DNA from: Larus michahellis
Lineage: Eukaryota; Chordata; Aves; Charadriiformes; Laridae
Reading direction: 5' to 3'
Assembly (NCBI RefSeq): GCF_964199755.1
Contig: NC_133898.1
Coordinates: forward strand, 128,772,224 to 128,836,223
DNA: 64,000 nt
The notes under the pieces were generated by a model, which had not been told where the DNA came from, searched no databases, and saw nothing but the letters and a program-made list of their open reading frames with translations. Shown here in pieces: positions 35,800 through 48,704 of this stretch. How positions within the stretch are numbered: the first letter of the stretch is position 1; every line of letters starts with the position of its first letter. The position numbers and the translations under genes are program-made.

Positions 35800-36150
35800 G
35801 CAGAGCAGAAAAAGGACATCAAAAACCTGGAGAGAGTCCAAAAGGATTTAGTAAAATGGGCGACAGGGTTAGAGGGCATGTCCTAGAAGGAGAGAGTGGA
35901 GGAACTGGATACGTTCATCTCAGAGAAGAGGCAGAAAAAGATGACCTCTCTGCCTATAAATATCTGGGGGTCAGGGGGAGGGAGGAGCAGAGGAAGGGAA
36001 GGGATAGCAATCAGGGTAGGCAAAAGCCAAGAATGGTACTGGGGGTGAGAACTTCAATTAGAGAAAGGAAGACACAGGCTTACTCTTTGTCAGGCTTCCT
36101 CACAGTGATGTCAGTGAGGCAGTGGAAGAGTCTCCTAAGGGAAATCCCAG
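35800..36150 (+). mobile_element. old CR1-like LINE fragment (+)
   Basis: AAAGGACATCAAAAACCTGG, AGAGTCCAAAAGGATTTAGT, GAGGAACTGGATACGTTCAT, TCTCAGAGAAGAGGCAG and GACCTCTCTGCCTATAAATA follow the order of the CR1 RT end (KDIxxLERVQR...LREL..FSL.EKRR..GDLIxxYKYL), heavily diverged. Confidence 0.65.
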
Positions 36151-39100
36151 CTCCTTAGTAAGTGACGCCAAGAAAAAAAAGTTAATTTTAACACTTTTAG
36201 ACCCATTGAAACGGGTAAAGGTGAATTGGTTTAAGTAAAACATCTCCCAACAAGGTGTTCTGTGAGTGGCTCCAGAACTGAAGCTTGGTTTCCTGTGGTT
36301 GTGCCTGGATTCCATGGGACTACAGGAGACGAGGTCATGCTGAAATCCCTCTCCGTGTACATGCTCATCTCTTGGCCGCCTCTGTCCAGCTGCCCGTTTT
36401 CATGAAATATTTTAAAATCTTAGTATCTTTGAAATCGCTAAGCTTCAGCTAGGTTGGATTAAAAAGCTGTTGGAGAGAAAGGAGTGCATGATGTACACAA
36501 ATGTCTGGGCAGAATGATTATGGAAACTTTGCTTCCTTAAGAAATCAGAGTGAAAATGTAATTGCTGTCAGCGTGTTCCGGAGGAAGACAGTAGGAAAAC
36601 ACTGAGATAGCGTCTTTAACATATTTCCCTCTTTTTTTTATTATACATTTATTGTCAGAGAGAATAATTGCACTTTTAGAGGCACTGAGAACCTTGTGCC
36701 TGGATATTAACTACAGAGTTTGTCGGATTTGGGGTTAAAATTTAGAGCTGTGCGGCGCTCATTGCTATATATGACTTGACCATTTCAGCACAGAATTCCG
36801 TAATGGGTGCTTTGGCACTGGGAAGAGTGAACCCATTATGTTTGACCAAGAATCAAGGCAAATGAAAACATAGGTAAGAAAAGGTGGGATTTAATCCCAC
36901 CCGACTTCATTGGTGGAAGATCTAGACGTCTTCTCTGGACTCCCTTCATAGTGATGAGGTGCAGGTGCCCAAACAGATGCATTCCCTGTCTCCAAAGATG
37001 GTAAAGATTTATGGAGCCAATCCTTTCCTAGGGATATTTGCCTCTTCACTCATCGTAGAGGACATCTAACGGCGAGGTGCATCCTATCCAAGAAGTTATA
37101 TTCAGCATATATTCTGTTTCAGTGCAAAAGCTGCCTGTGTTCTTGGAAGCGTGTGATCGATTACTGGTCAACCCTCTTGACCCATTCAGTTCTTGTGAAG
37201 GCTGCATTTTTTAATGCTGGTAAGCGGGAAGAGGCTGATGACCCAGCGGCGGAGTCTGCAAGACAGCATAGCGGTGCTTTTAGGCTTTTGGTATCCACAG
37301 GAACCTGCTTCTGATTAGAAAGGTTTCCATCAGCCTCTAGTTCACTGCTCCTTTGCCCAGCGTGGCTTACTCACTGCAGATTTTTAGACTCGTGGTCTAG
37401 GAGGTGGTCACACTCAGCTCACAGTGGCTTAGTCCTCCTTAACCTTGATGGCAGCTCGCCGTGTTCTGCAGCATCACTGGTAGAGAATATCATTAGGTTT
37501 GTGCGTTCATCTGTTTTCTTTTTCTGACCATCTGAGTGAAATGTATTAGAGTTGCCATTAGCAAGGGCCAATGGACTTTTTTTTACTACATCTCTAATAC
37601 TGTAGTTACTCCTTTGGCCTTTCCAGTTTTCACTGCAGCGTCCCATGGGCTCTAAGAGCCACAAGGATCACTTTCTAAAAAAAACAAGAGGGGAAACAAA
37701 AAGCCCTAAAACCAGATTCTGTCAGCAGTTAGCAGTACAAGGCCTTTGCCCACGCTTGAGGGACAGCCAGGACGGGTTGGTGACACAAAGTCACAAGGAG
37801 GACAATGTGACAATACAGCTGAAGGGCTGAATGCATCTTCAGTGTACACGAGTGGTACAGGTAGAGCAAACTGGCAGCACAGACTGGTGTAAAATGGGTC
37901 TAAAACTCTGTTGCTTTGAGCTGGTAACTTGTAACACCGTGTGTAGCAAGTCAGAAAAACGATGAATTAGGCTCAAGGTGTTAATTTGGGCCATATTTTT
38001 AATACTTTTCCATGAAGACGAGATTGTTCCAGGAGCACCGGTAAAAATTACTTTACCCAGCATGATGTCCTGGTAGTGCTTTTGATAAAAGGAGGAAGAG
38101 CAAAGTATTGATGTTTTGTTGCCTATTCCATAAGCACCTTGTTAATCAACTGAGGATAAATTATTGCTGTTCAGGCATCAGCAGAGAGGGAGAGGAGGAG
38201 ACATCTCCCAGTCTGGAAGAAAAGATGCTTTTTTCTTTTCTCTTCATTGGAGAAGAGTCTTGCCTCCAGCGTTAGTTCCTTGGGGGGGTTGTTAGGAAGA
38301 GAAACGAAACTGGGGGGAGCTCTTTTGATTTATCTTCTCTCCTTCCCTTTTGGTCACTTCGATAGGCTTAAAGAGCCGAGTTGGCTTTAATGTGTTACCA
38401 TTAGAGACCGTGCATTAGCTGGAATAAACCATCATGCCTCAGAGTGAAAAATATCCCTTGATTGGCTAATTAATCAGTCAAAGGGGAATGACATGGCCCT
38501 CGGCTTGAGGGACTCTGCTGCACAGGTAAACAGGTCATTGATAAATGGTTTACCCACAAATTCATATATCAAGAAAACTTAGTCATTTTTTAACTATACT
38601 TTGTGTGAAAGCTGCGCTGCATTTTTTTTGGAGGTGTGTTTTTGCTGCCCTTGCTTTTTTGCATTGTGGGAGTTTTTTAGGTGGTGAACGTTTTCAAGTG
38701 GAAAAGCCCAAACAGAATTTTGTTACAATTGTCAGTCTTCTGTTTTCTGAATTGCAAAAAAAAAAAAAAAAAAAAGGCTCTTAGATTTAAAGAATTGTGG
38801 GGGGCAGAAATCACTGTCATGTGTTGAGATTGAGTGGGTCTCTAATCAGAACAGCTGATAGCTTTTTGTCATTTACTGAGACTTTTCAGTGGGTCTTATC
38901 TTGTCCTCGGGCACTGCATGAGCACAGCTGACATCCATAAATGAGTCTAATGAAATAATTGGAGAAAATATATGAAGTAAGATGCAGGGCTGTGTTGGTA
39001 AGAGACTTCATCTTACCCGATTCAGTTAGTACTGGCTTTTGGCATCTGTGTGCTGAATTTTGGCATCTGTATAACATCCTGAAAAGATGGTTCCCCAGTG

Positions 39101-39917
39101 GAATTCTTCACTGATGGTTTAAAAAAATAAAATAAAAAAAAAAGAGGGAGGGAGCAAATCCAGCTCTAAATGAAATTGCATAAAAATGTGACCCAGAACC
39201 ACTCTTAAACATGGGGTGTGTAAAGAAGGGTTAAAGCAGTGTAACCATGTAAGGAACCATGAAACAGTAATGTTCGGCATAGCTGCTTAACACAAAACGA
39301 ATCCTAATTGTGCTTTTTTCGGTTTTTTCGTCTTTAACTGCGTGTATACTGTGAGAAAGTATCACGTCGGTACCGAAGAATATGGGCTTGGGTACTAGAA
39401 AATGAAGTTAACCTTATCTTTGTCATGTGTAATCCCTTCCTCCCAAACAGCCCTCGTCATAGGCCTGCGCTTTTATAGGACAGCTTTGTTTTGTTTTTCC
39501 TTTTAAAAATATTTGTGTGATCAAAGGGCTTTCTTCAAAAAAAAAAAATTAAAAAAAAAATAAAATTCCAGTGCAGTAGTTCAAAACAAGGAAAAGTACA
39601 TTTTTTTTTTTTTTGATCCTATCATAACAGGATTTGTATATGGAAGTGTGAACTAAGCAGGTGGCTTCCTGTTGATTTTAAAGCCAGGTGGGCAAGTTCT
39701 TGACAACGAGTTGATCTTGCAGGCTGCTACCTGCCCTGCTTTCCCTGGTGCAAGAGGATGCTGCGCGCTCTTTCCTTCAGCTGGTGTAGCACAGAGCCAC
39801 GGTGACGGTCCTTTGCACAAAGGAGCTTATTCCTCTGGGTACAAGGAGTAGGGGTAGTGTGAGATGGGACTGGTGACTCGTGGGAATAATACTGCTGTGG
39901 GAATGAGAGGAAAGCAC
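36151..39917 (+). other. PINX1: PINX1 intron 6, no exon recognised
   Basis: Intronic. A runs at about 38757-38775, 39132-39142 and 39537-39561, and a T run at about 39600-39614. An AT-rich block near 38371-38520 with TAATTAATCA could be a regulatory element (weak). Confidence 0.6.
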
Positions 39918-40396
39918 AGGAAGGACACGGAGGTGTTGGAGCGGGGCCAGAGGAGGCCCCGGAGATGCTGGGAGGGCTGGAGCCCCTCTGCTGGGAGGAC
40001 AGGCTGAGAGAGCTGGGGGGGTTCAGCCTGGAGAAGAGAAGGCTCCGCGGAGACCTTCCAGCCCCTGCCAGTCCCTCAAGGGGCTCCAGGAAAGCTGGGG
40101 AGGGACTCTGGAGCAGGGAGGGGAGCCATGGGACAAGGGGGAAGGGTTTTACACTGCAAGAGGGGAGATTTAGATTAGATATCAGGAAGAAATGTTTCAC
40201 AATGAGGGCGGTGAGCCCCTGGCCCAGGTTGCCCAGAGAAGCTGTGGCTGCCCCATCCCTGGAGGGGTTCAAGGCCAGGTTGGCCGGGGCTTGGAGCAAC
40301 CTGGTCTGGTGGGAGGTGTCCCTGCCCAGGGCAGGGGTTTGGAGCTAGATGATCTTGAAGGTCCCTTCCAACCCATACCATTCAATGATTCTATGA
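39918..40396 (+). mobile_element. CR1 LINE 3' fragment (+), half of an inverted pair
   Basis: AAGGACACGGAGGTGTTGGA through CTGAGAGAGCTGGGGGG, the AGATTTAGATTAGATATCAG block, CAGGGCAGGGGTTTGGAG and the tail ATTCAATGATTCTATGA. It is well preserved and of the same subfamily as the inverted copy at 41370-41830. Confidence 0.96.
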
Positions 40397-41369
40397 AAAT
40401 AGCATGCGTTCTCGCTCAGAAATCAGTGAATAGTTCACATTTTATTTTATTACTATATTATTATATTATATTATTATCCAGCAGCTGCCGGATCCACTCA
40501 GATAGCCTGCAGAAGGACTGGATGTTCATAGCACAGTCTTATTTTTGCTGACTTCAGTTATTTAAGGGTGTCTAACCTTTCTCCAAGGGTGTCTTCTCAT
40601 TTTTGGCTCATCAAAGCGATTATGAAATTGCTAGTTGGTTCAGATGGGTTAAGCAAACCAGAAGTTGGAGCAAAATAAATGATTCAGCCTGAGAAAGTGC
40701 ATAAAATCAAAGCAACGAGCTTTTCCACTTCCAATCCAGTATTTCGACTTCTCTACTGAATTGTTCTTTCTTCAGCTGGGAGTATTTGCTTTTTTTTCCT
40801 CTCCAATCAGGAGAAGTATCCAGTGCTGGAGTGTGACTTAATGGTAAACTTCCCCATCAGGGTAACCTTGAGCATGTAAGAGGGTACTCCCTCCTCTCTC
40901 GGACCTCACTTCAGCTGCCTGACATGTTTGAAAAGTTTGGCAATTGGAAGTTAATTTGGGCTTATTTGAGTTTTCTCAAAGTAGTAAGACAAGGTCAAGA
41001 AATCCATTGTCTGTGTTTTTCCTACATCTACAGCTTCACTCTGCGAACTGTCATCGTTCCCAGTGTGTTTCCTTTGAATAGTTGTGTTCTTGCCATATGT
41101 ATATATAGGCAAATGTGACCTGCTGACTAATGGCGCTAATTTGAGCATCTGCTAATAACTACATGTATCCCTCCATTAAGAAAAGAAGATAATGATGGAG
41201 AAGATGATCATACAGTGGGATAGTAGGTACCTTCCGTGCTCTGTTTGCTTTAGCATCATCTTTAAAATGGGAAGTCAGTTCCCATTGTCTTGATGATGAT
41301 GGCATGCTCTTCTCCGTCACAGAATGCTGTTGGCGAAGGACCTCAGATTTTGGTGTTAAGGCTGAATAG
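40397..41369 (+). other. PINX1: PINX1 intron 6, spacer between inverted CR1 copies
   Basis: About 970 bases of unique AT-leaning sequence (microsatellite at its left end) between two oppositely oriented CR1 copies. No gene recognised. Confidence 0.65.
40441..40478. repeat. TTA-rich microsatellite
   Basis: TTTATTTTATTACTATATTA-type imperfect repeat just after the CR1 tail. Low complexity. Confidence 0.75.
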
Positions 41370-41830
41370 TCATAGAATCATAGAATGGTTTGGGTGGGTT
41401 AGAAGCGACCTTAAAGATTATCTAGTTCCAACCCCCCTGCCCTGGGCAGGGACACCTCCCACCAGACCAGGTTGCTCCAAGCCCCGTCCAACCTTGCCTT
41501 GAACCCCTCCAGGGATGGGGCAGCCACAGCTTCTCTGGGCAACCTGGGCCAGGGGCTCACACCCTCAGAATAATGAATTTCTTCATAATATCTCATCTCA
41601 GTCTCCCCTCTTTCAGTTTAAGACCCTTCCCCCTCGTCCCATGGCTCCCCTCCCTGCTCCAGAGTCCCTCCCCAGCTTTCCTGGAGCCCCTTGAGGGACT
41701 GGCAGGGGCTGGAAGGTCTCTGCAGAGCCTTCTCTTCTCCAGGCTGAACCCCCCCAGCTCTCTCAGCCTGTCCTCCCAGCAGAGGGGCTCCAGCCCTCAG
41801 AGCATCTTTGTGGCCCTCCGCTGTTCTCCA
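41370..41830 (-). mobile_element. CR1 LINE 3' fragment (-), half of an inverted pair
   Basis: Starts TCATAGAATCATAGAATGG, then CCCTGGGCAGGGACACCTCC, CCTCCAGGGATGGGGCAGCC, CCCCTTGAGGGACTGGCAGG and AGAGGGGCTCCAGCCCTC, ending at GTGGCCCTCCGCTG. Closely related to the + copy at 39918. Confidence 0.96.
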
Positions 41831-41997
41831 GTTTTGATTGCCAAGCCAGATCATGTGTGTTGAGAGAGCAAGGAAGCAAGGGTCTAACGGCTGAAGTCAG
41901 CAACAGAAAAGGGAGCTCAACCAAATTTAAGTTTTGCTGAGTTGAAAAGCGTTTGGGTACCATACTGTACAGATTCTGAAGTTTCCATACACGTAAC

Positions 41998-42055
41998 ATA
42001 GAATGATTTAGGATGGAAGGGTCCTTACAAATCATCTAGTCCAACCCCCTAACAG
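41998..42055 (-). mobile_element. short CR1 3' tail (-)
   Basis: ATAGAATGATTTAGGATGGA, AGGGTCCTTACAAATCATC and TAGTCCAACCCCC: about 58 bases of the extreme CR1 3' end, heavily 5'-truncated. Confidence 0.85.
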
Positions 42056-45000
42056 TGTCTCTGAATTCTTCCCTGCACTGGATTAAGGGATGTGACATCT
42101 GGCTGTTGTGCGTAGTTTGTTCTTTCTCTCCTTAGGGAAAAAATGGTTGTACATTCAAGTGTTTTGATTTGGCAGACTCTCAGTAATACGAACCCAGTGG
42201 GTATTAGTGAAGACAAGTTGAAGTGTGCTCTGGCTTTGGAGCAGAAGATAATGCTGTTTATGATAATTAGTTTCTGTGGAAGTTTGTTGCACGGTCTCCG
42301 ATGGACCTCCAGAAGGTTCTGCAGAGATGAGTTTTAACCTGCCGGTAGAAAATGCTCGTGTCCCTCAGGATCCAGGTTCACCAAGGCTGGTTTGGTGAGC
42401 AGCTCTCACCTCAGCTGATGTTAAGCACTAATACTGTGTTGCATGGTCCTCACACTGAACTTTGTGTCCTACAAAACGTCCCACCAAAAGGACAAGACCA
42501 GGGTTGATTTGACCAGGGACAGCAGAGGGGACAGAGAGTGAGAAATGTGACCATCCATAGGGTTGAAGAGTTCTAATCGTTTAGTTCTGTCTTATTATTT
42601 CTGTTTTGCTGGGGTTTGTGTTACGTCTGCTCTATTCTCGCCATGAGCTGATTTCTTCTGAGCGCTGGGACGTGTTGTTGACAGCAGCAGAATCGAACCC
42701 AGCTCAGGCTAACTAGATCCTATGTCACCTGTGTCACAGGTTGTTTTTTTAACAAATGAAGAGAAGATCAAAAATATTGTCTGCCCTAAAATCCTGTTTT
42801 CCAGAATATTGAAGAATTTAAATGTCACTCAGTACTTCAATACTTGAAAGAAAATTATTTATTCTCAATACTTCTTTGCAAAGAAATTTCTGTAAGCTTG
42901 GGAGTAGAAGAAAGTTACTGTAGTACAGAGAGTTAGTCAAAGGCTAATGCTAATTAGGAAATGCTTTCTAGTTCACAGAAAATACGATCAATTTTTTTTA
43001 GAAAAATTCTAAAAATAATGATTTTCATTTCAGATAGTCAACTTGGATGTTTTGCAATGAATATTTGCAGTTGGAGAAATAGGAATTGCTACAAACGTCT
43101 TGTTGTGGTCAAGTGCAAGCTTGCAGGTGCTTTTTTATTATTATTCATTAGACCACTGTATCTCATAATGGAGTAAAAATCTTAGATGAGAAAAGAAATA
43201 ATCCCATTTTAGGTATTCATTATTTCGGGTAACCCTTTGTCTATATATATTTGATGTTTCGTTGATATAAATATGGTTCATATATTTTTTCAGAGGAAAA
43301 GGGGAACAGTGTAAGTAATTAAGCAGGAGGGGGTTTGTTTTTTGATCTTTTTCACCTCTCATCTATTCTTTTAATTTTTAGCTGTATTCAAAAAGCACCT
43401 TAGTCTGTACCAGCCACTCCAAGGTGCCTGGCACGCTGCCTAGGTTTAGCCGTTTTTCAGTAAAATCACTGTAAAGTCCTCTGGATAGCAGTAGATGTGG
43501 AATTTCTCTGCAGCTACTGATGTATTAAGACACTAAGACATTTGGTATGAAGAGTGTCATAGCAAGCAGCAGAGACAACTTCTTGAATTCTGTTTTGATT
43601 CATCTCATATCGGGGGCTCCGTACTCTTATGCCACTGCTGTCACATTCGAGCACAAGCTATTGCCTCCAGCAATTCTCAAATTATCTTCAAGCTTCAAAT
43701 CCTTATTTACTTGCCTGGCTCAGCTCGTCCCAATATCAGGTCCTTAATCAGTAAACAACACATTTAGCCCAATGGGTTATTAAGTTTTCTAAATATCTTC
43801 TATGTTGTCAGTCTGTCCAGTGATGGCGTCAGTTCAAAACTCAAATTGTTTCACGAAGACCACTATAATAGTCTGCTTATATAAATGTTTTGGTGCTCCT
43901 CAGCTTGAATCTGGGGCAGTGATTTAATGAAACACATGACTGTCGGGTTACCCAGTTCTCAAGTTTGCTTCTACCTAAAAACGTTTCTCCTCCTGAATCG
44001 AAGAATGAATGTTCTGTGGGGAGCGACTCGGTGTTGGCCGAAGCGACCTAATTTCAGCCTCTGAATATCTGTGACCGCGCTAATGCTGAAAGCTTAGGCG
44101 TTCATTTACATTTCATCTTAAAAGCAGGGAGAATGCTGGGCCAAACTTGGAGGTGATGAGAGAAAATTGTGTAATCTTACACGTCAGCAAGCGACTGGAA
44201 GAGGAAGTTTTTTGTTGGAACTTGCACACCAAGAAGTCAGAAGGCAAAATGTCCCTATTTTAACTTATGCCTTGTTAAGCCTTCTATTAATCACTGCTTT
44301 TAAACTTCTCTCTCCCAGCCCCTTTGGATTTGAGGGTGTGATGTGTCTGTAGAGGACATCACCTGGCGGTGGATCCCAGGAATGTGGCTCAGGTGAGGCA
44401 CAGCAAGCCTGTGGTCGGGGCTCTTTGGTTCACCTCCATCGTGGTCCTACTCGCATGCTCTGCAACCTTGGGTCGAGTTACTCCTCTGCATCCCAATTTC
44501 ACAATCACTAAATCTGGGGAGGATTCCCATACCCCGTGTATTAGCCTAATTTGTGTTAGGTGTGTAGTTCTCCATGAAGTGCATTGAAATCTTTAGATGA
44601 TAAGTGGGAACGTTTAAGCACAAAGGATATCGTACACGTTCAGTTTCTCGTGATGGTTGTTTCTGGAGAACTGGAAGAGCTGTTTGAAGTGTACCGTATG
44701 TGCTTACCTATTTACCTTTTAAACTTTACAGCCAGAGGTGCCTATAAAAGCGATATTGTGGTTTTAGGACGTTGTAACTTAATTAAACTTTCAGAGATTC
44801 GCAAAGCGTGTCCGTCTCTGGCTTTTCTGAAATCTCTGCAAAAGCAAAGCCGTTGTACGTGAAATCTGGACGGGAGGAGGGAGGGTGCCCCGGAGCACCA
44901 AGTTACTTGCTGAGGGCATGTAACCCTGCGGATTTGTGGATCTTGGAAAGCTGAGGTCAAGCAAGAAGTGAAGAAGTATCTACCTGCAGGAGTGTTTGTG

Positions 45001-46078
45001 TAAATGGCTGCTTCTGGTGAAGTGAAGTAGGAGCCCTTGTTTTGACAGCTAGTGCTTAATGTATCATTTGGGCTGCTGATTCCCTGAAATCCATTCATTA
45101 CGGCAGACCTCCTCTGACCAGCGTTTACCGACCAGAGCACTGCAGGCTTGGTGGATGTTTGGTTTTTTGTTGGGTTTTTTTTTTCTTTCTTTTTAATAAC
45201 CCTAGTGTTTCTCGGTTACCAAATGGCAAAGGAATGCTGTGTGTAGCAACTGCGATGGATCGCGTCCAAAGGCACAAAATATGGCCTGTTCCTTTTTCCT
45301 CCGTTGTCGTAGGGAAATGGGTGTCTCCAAGAGACGCCCGTCGGTATAGCCCTTGCTCTTCAGCAACAAAAGTCTGGGTGTTCTGATTTTAACACTTGCT
45401 ACTAGAAAACAGAGGTTTTTCACTCCTGGCAACTGACTTTACAAAAACACTGATAACAATAAAGGGCTCCATGCCCAGTCCTGGCTTGTGCTTGCTTTCT
45501 GGGAATCTTCCAGGCTAGTGGTGATGCTGCCCCGCTGCTTTAACCCACGAGTTGTCCCTGGATGGCAGAACTCACAGCATGGTTGGTAGAGCCTGTCTGG
45601 TCCCAGGTGCCTTCTGTACCTCAAAGTCTGGCACCTCCATGGCCTTGATAATACCTGAAGTCTTGCAGGGCTGTTGTAGATATTGTTCAAATCACGGAAT
45701 TGAAGTTCATTTGGTCTTGAAGCTTCTTTCTTTCCCGTATTAGTGGAACAAAATGCTCTTCACCTGAAGCACAGAAGAGCTCGGGTACATTTATGGGGAT
45801 GCAAGATATTTCTTTTCCCAGGAACCTGCCCTGCTGCACTCGGCTGAAGACAAACAACATACATATGCCTCAGCCGCAAGTACACAGTGTGGCTTCTTAG
45901 TTTAACGTATCAGCAAGGTGGCTTCACACTAGATTGACTGCTTTACAGGCAGATATTCTTCAGTGCTGATTTTGCTCTATAGGGATGACAGTAACCTTCA
46001 GCGAAGAGATGTGCAGAGCTGGGTTTGCTGACATCTTCAGCTGCCGCAGTGAGAATACAGGTTGGGCAGAGAATGGCT
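42056..46078 (+). other. PINX1: PINX1 intron 6, no exon recognised
   Basis: About 4 kb of unique sequence. A MIR-like piece lies near 44430-44525. Several 60-130 codon frames on both strands have no recognisable content. Confidence 0.6.
44430..44525 (+). repeat. MIR-like ancient SINE remnant (+)
   Basis: GCTCTGCAACCTTGGGTCGA, GTTACTCCTCTGCATCCCAA and ATCACTAAATCTGGGGAGGA follow the MIR core order (gtgaccttgggcaag, ttacttaacctctctgtgcctcag, tctgtaaaatggggat). Diverged. Confidence 0.5.
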
Positions 46079-46788
46079 TCCGAGCAGCCCTGAGGAGAAG
46101 GACTTGGGGGTGCTGGTGGATGAGAAGCTCAACATGAGCAGGCAATGAGCACTCGCAGCCCAGAAACCCCCCGCAGCCTGGGCTGCATCAAAGGAAGCGT
46201 GGCCAGCAGGACAAGGGAGGTGATTCTGCCCCTCTGCTTTGCTCTGGTGAGACCCCACCTGGAGTACTGCGTCCAGCTCTGGGGTCCTCACCACAAGAAG
46301 GACACGGAGCTGTTGGAACGGGTCCAGCGGAGGGCCACGAAGATGATCCGAGGGCTGGAGCCCCTCTGCTGTGAGGACAGGCTGAGAGAGCTGGGGGGGT
46401 TCTGCCTGGAATAAAAAAAGGGAGACCTTATAGCAGCCTTCCAGTCCCTAAAGTCCCTACAGGAGAGATGAGGAGGGACTCTTCATCAGAGGGTGGATTC
46501 AGATATTCATCAGACAGGACAAGAGGTAAAGGTTTTAAACTAAAAGAGGGGGAGATTTAGGTTGGATATTAGGAAGAAATTCTTTCCTGTAAGGTGAGGG
46601 TGGTGAGCCCCTGGCCCAGGTTGCCCAGAGAAGCTGTGGCTGCCCCAGCCCTGGAGGGGTTCAAGGCCAGGTTGGACAGGGCTTGGAGCAACCTGGTCTA
46701 GTGGGAGGTGTCCCTGCCCAGGGCAGGGGGTGGAACTGGGTGGTCTTTAAGGTCCCTTCCAACCCAAACTACTCTATGATTCTATGAT
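46079..46788 (+). mobile_element. CR1 LINE 3' fragment (+), about 0.7 kb
   Basis: [36 protein letters not shown]-type RT end, CGGAGGGCCACGAAGATGAT, then 3' UTR and tail CTATGATTCTATGA. The RT frame is interrupted: a stop truncates FCLE at about 46412, and a short duplication, TGTAAGGTGAGGGTGG, sits in the 3' part. A dead copy. Confidence 0.96.
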
Positions 46789-48634
46789 TTGCCAGCAATT
46801 GCCTGTCAAAGCCCTTGGACTAGCGCTGAGCCCCGACCATTGTTGGGTAAAGTCAAAAAATACAGGTGATATTGGTGATATTCTTGAAAGAAAGAGCATG
46901 GGGATGTGGCAAGGCTGGCTGAAGGGTTGGGAACTGGTAGCACTCTCAGAGGAAGCTTCCAAGGTTGGGAACTAGGAAAAATTATCTTGAGTTGATGTCC
47001 GGCAACAAAATATTAGAATTTTGCCATGACATCTGTAAAGTACTTTTTGTACTTTGTTTTCCAAGAAGCTTTTATTTTATGGTTAAAAGTTTTGAACTGA
47101 AGGCTGCAAAATCCTTTTATCCTAATAAGTAACCAATTTTTCTGGAACCTGTATTGTCCGGCTGGTAGGAAAATTCTCTCTCTTCCCTGGTCTGAAGTCC
47201 TTGAAAGAAAACATGAGATTGCTCTCAAGGGAGAGTCACGGGGTTTAATACCACTTAAGGGCCCTGACACACAATCATCTTAAGGGGTGGCGTGCAAGAG
47301 GTACCCACTTAGCTTTCTTGGTTTGTCCTTCAGGGTATCTTGTTGCTGTGGAGATTCACTGATAATGATGGAGTCAAAACAGTATTCGCCAATTGTTTCC
47401 GAGTTAAGCTAGGTGCCTAAAGTAGAGGGAGATTAATCCTTGCTGAGAGGTTAAATATAGTGATGTAACATGTAAGAAGCAGGGGAAGAGAAAAGCACCG
47501 GTGAAGGGCCATTTAACCCACTTAAGGTATGACCTGTGCATTTGAGGGTCACCTCTCTCCAATGAATATGATGATTTTGGCCTCCAAATTCAAAGCTTCC
47601 ACTACATTTGGAATGGTCTGAGCTTGGGGTACAAAGCTTTTGATCTATATACATACATTGCAAATGTATAAAAGCTTTGTGTTATGTTCCTTTCCATATG
47701 GATGCTTAGGTGAGGCGTTAGGTTTGCGACAGCTTCTGTGTTACAGATTTGGTACTATTCAAGTGGTTTAGTACATCGAATGCGCATACGACCTCAAGGA
47801 ACCTTGGAAGGGATCGCGTATGTACAAGTTATTCTGTAAACTAGTGCCATTTCCTAACTTGACCGGAGACAAATGGTTCTTCTCTCCCTCTTTCTGAATC
47901 ATTTTCCTCAACTTCTGCAAATAAAAATACCTTTATGTGGGAGATCCAAGCAGGAAACCTTCTTAAGGCGGTAGCTTTATACGTCCAGTAATTTATAGGC
48001 ACCTTTTCCCCAGAGTGCATCACTGAATCAGTACCCGGTTCTTATTTAGGAGGATATATTACTCACTTTTCTCTAACATTTGGGAAAGCGGGACATGCTA
48101 CTTATTTGAAAATCATACCAGCTCCTTTATCACTGCCAGTCACAGGCAGCAACGCTACATTCCCTGCTTGACGCGAAGGAGGAGGTTTGCCCTGAATAAA
48201 TATAGTAGATAAATGGTCTTTCTGTTCCTCAGAAGAATTTGGGCCACTTCTCAAAGTTGGTGCTGGGAGTACAGTAGCAGAGTGGCACGGTTAAAGTTAA
48301 TTGCACTCAGATTTTAGTTAAAAGTCTAACTAGCTTGTCAGCTTTGAATTTATATTTTCACAGTTCACTAGGGAGTGATAATAGGGAGGCTTTGATGTAG
48401 CTTGCTGGTTTTTTGCTTTGTACCAAATGCTCCAAAGTTCAGTAAATAATTTTTTTTTACTGGCGGGGGGGGTGGGGGGAGCATGAATGCCAGCTTAATG
48501 CCAGCCAGAAGGATCACGATAGACCCTCCCCGAGGGGCGGCAGGGGCATCAGTAGCTGCACGGCTGGCACGTTAAAGACGATTTGCGTGGAGCGCCAATG
48601 CTGAGCTCTCTAAGAAACAGCTCATCAGAGATTT

Positions 48635-48704
48635 GTTAATTAGGTGCTACTGGAGACTTGCTGAAACAGTGAAGCTGTGATGCACAAAGCACTACCTAAT
48701 TAAC
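48635..48704. promoter_or_regulatory. candidate homeodomain-type element: 11-bp inverted repeat with TAATTA
   Basis: GTTAATTAGGT at 48635-48645 and its exact reverse complement ACCTAATTAAC at 48694-48704, 48 bases apart, sit in a local stretch of higher complexity. TAATTA is a core homeodomain recognition sequence. Function is inferred from motif symmetry only. Confidence 0.35.

Noticed and set aside
39727-40299. 190-codon minus frame
   Set aside because: Antisense reading of the + CR1 at 39918-40396.
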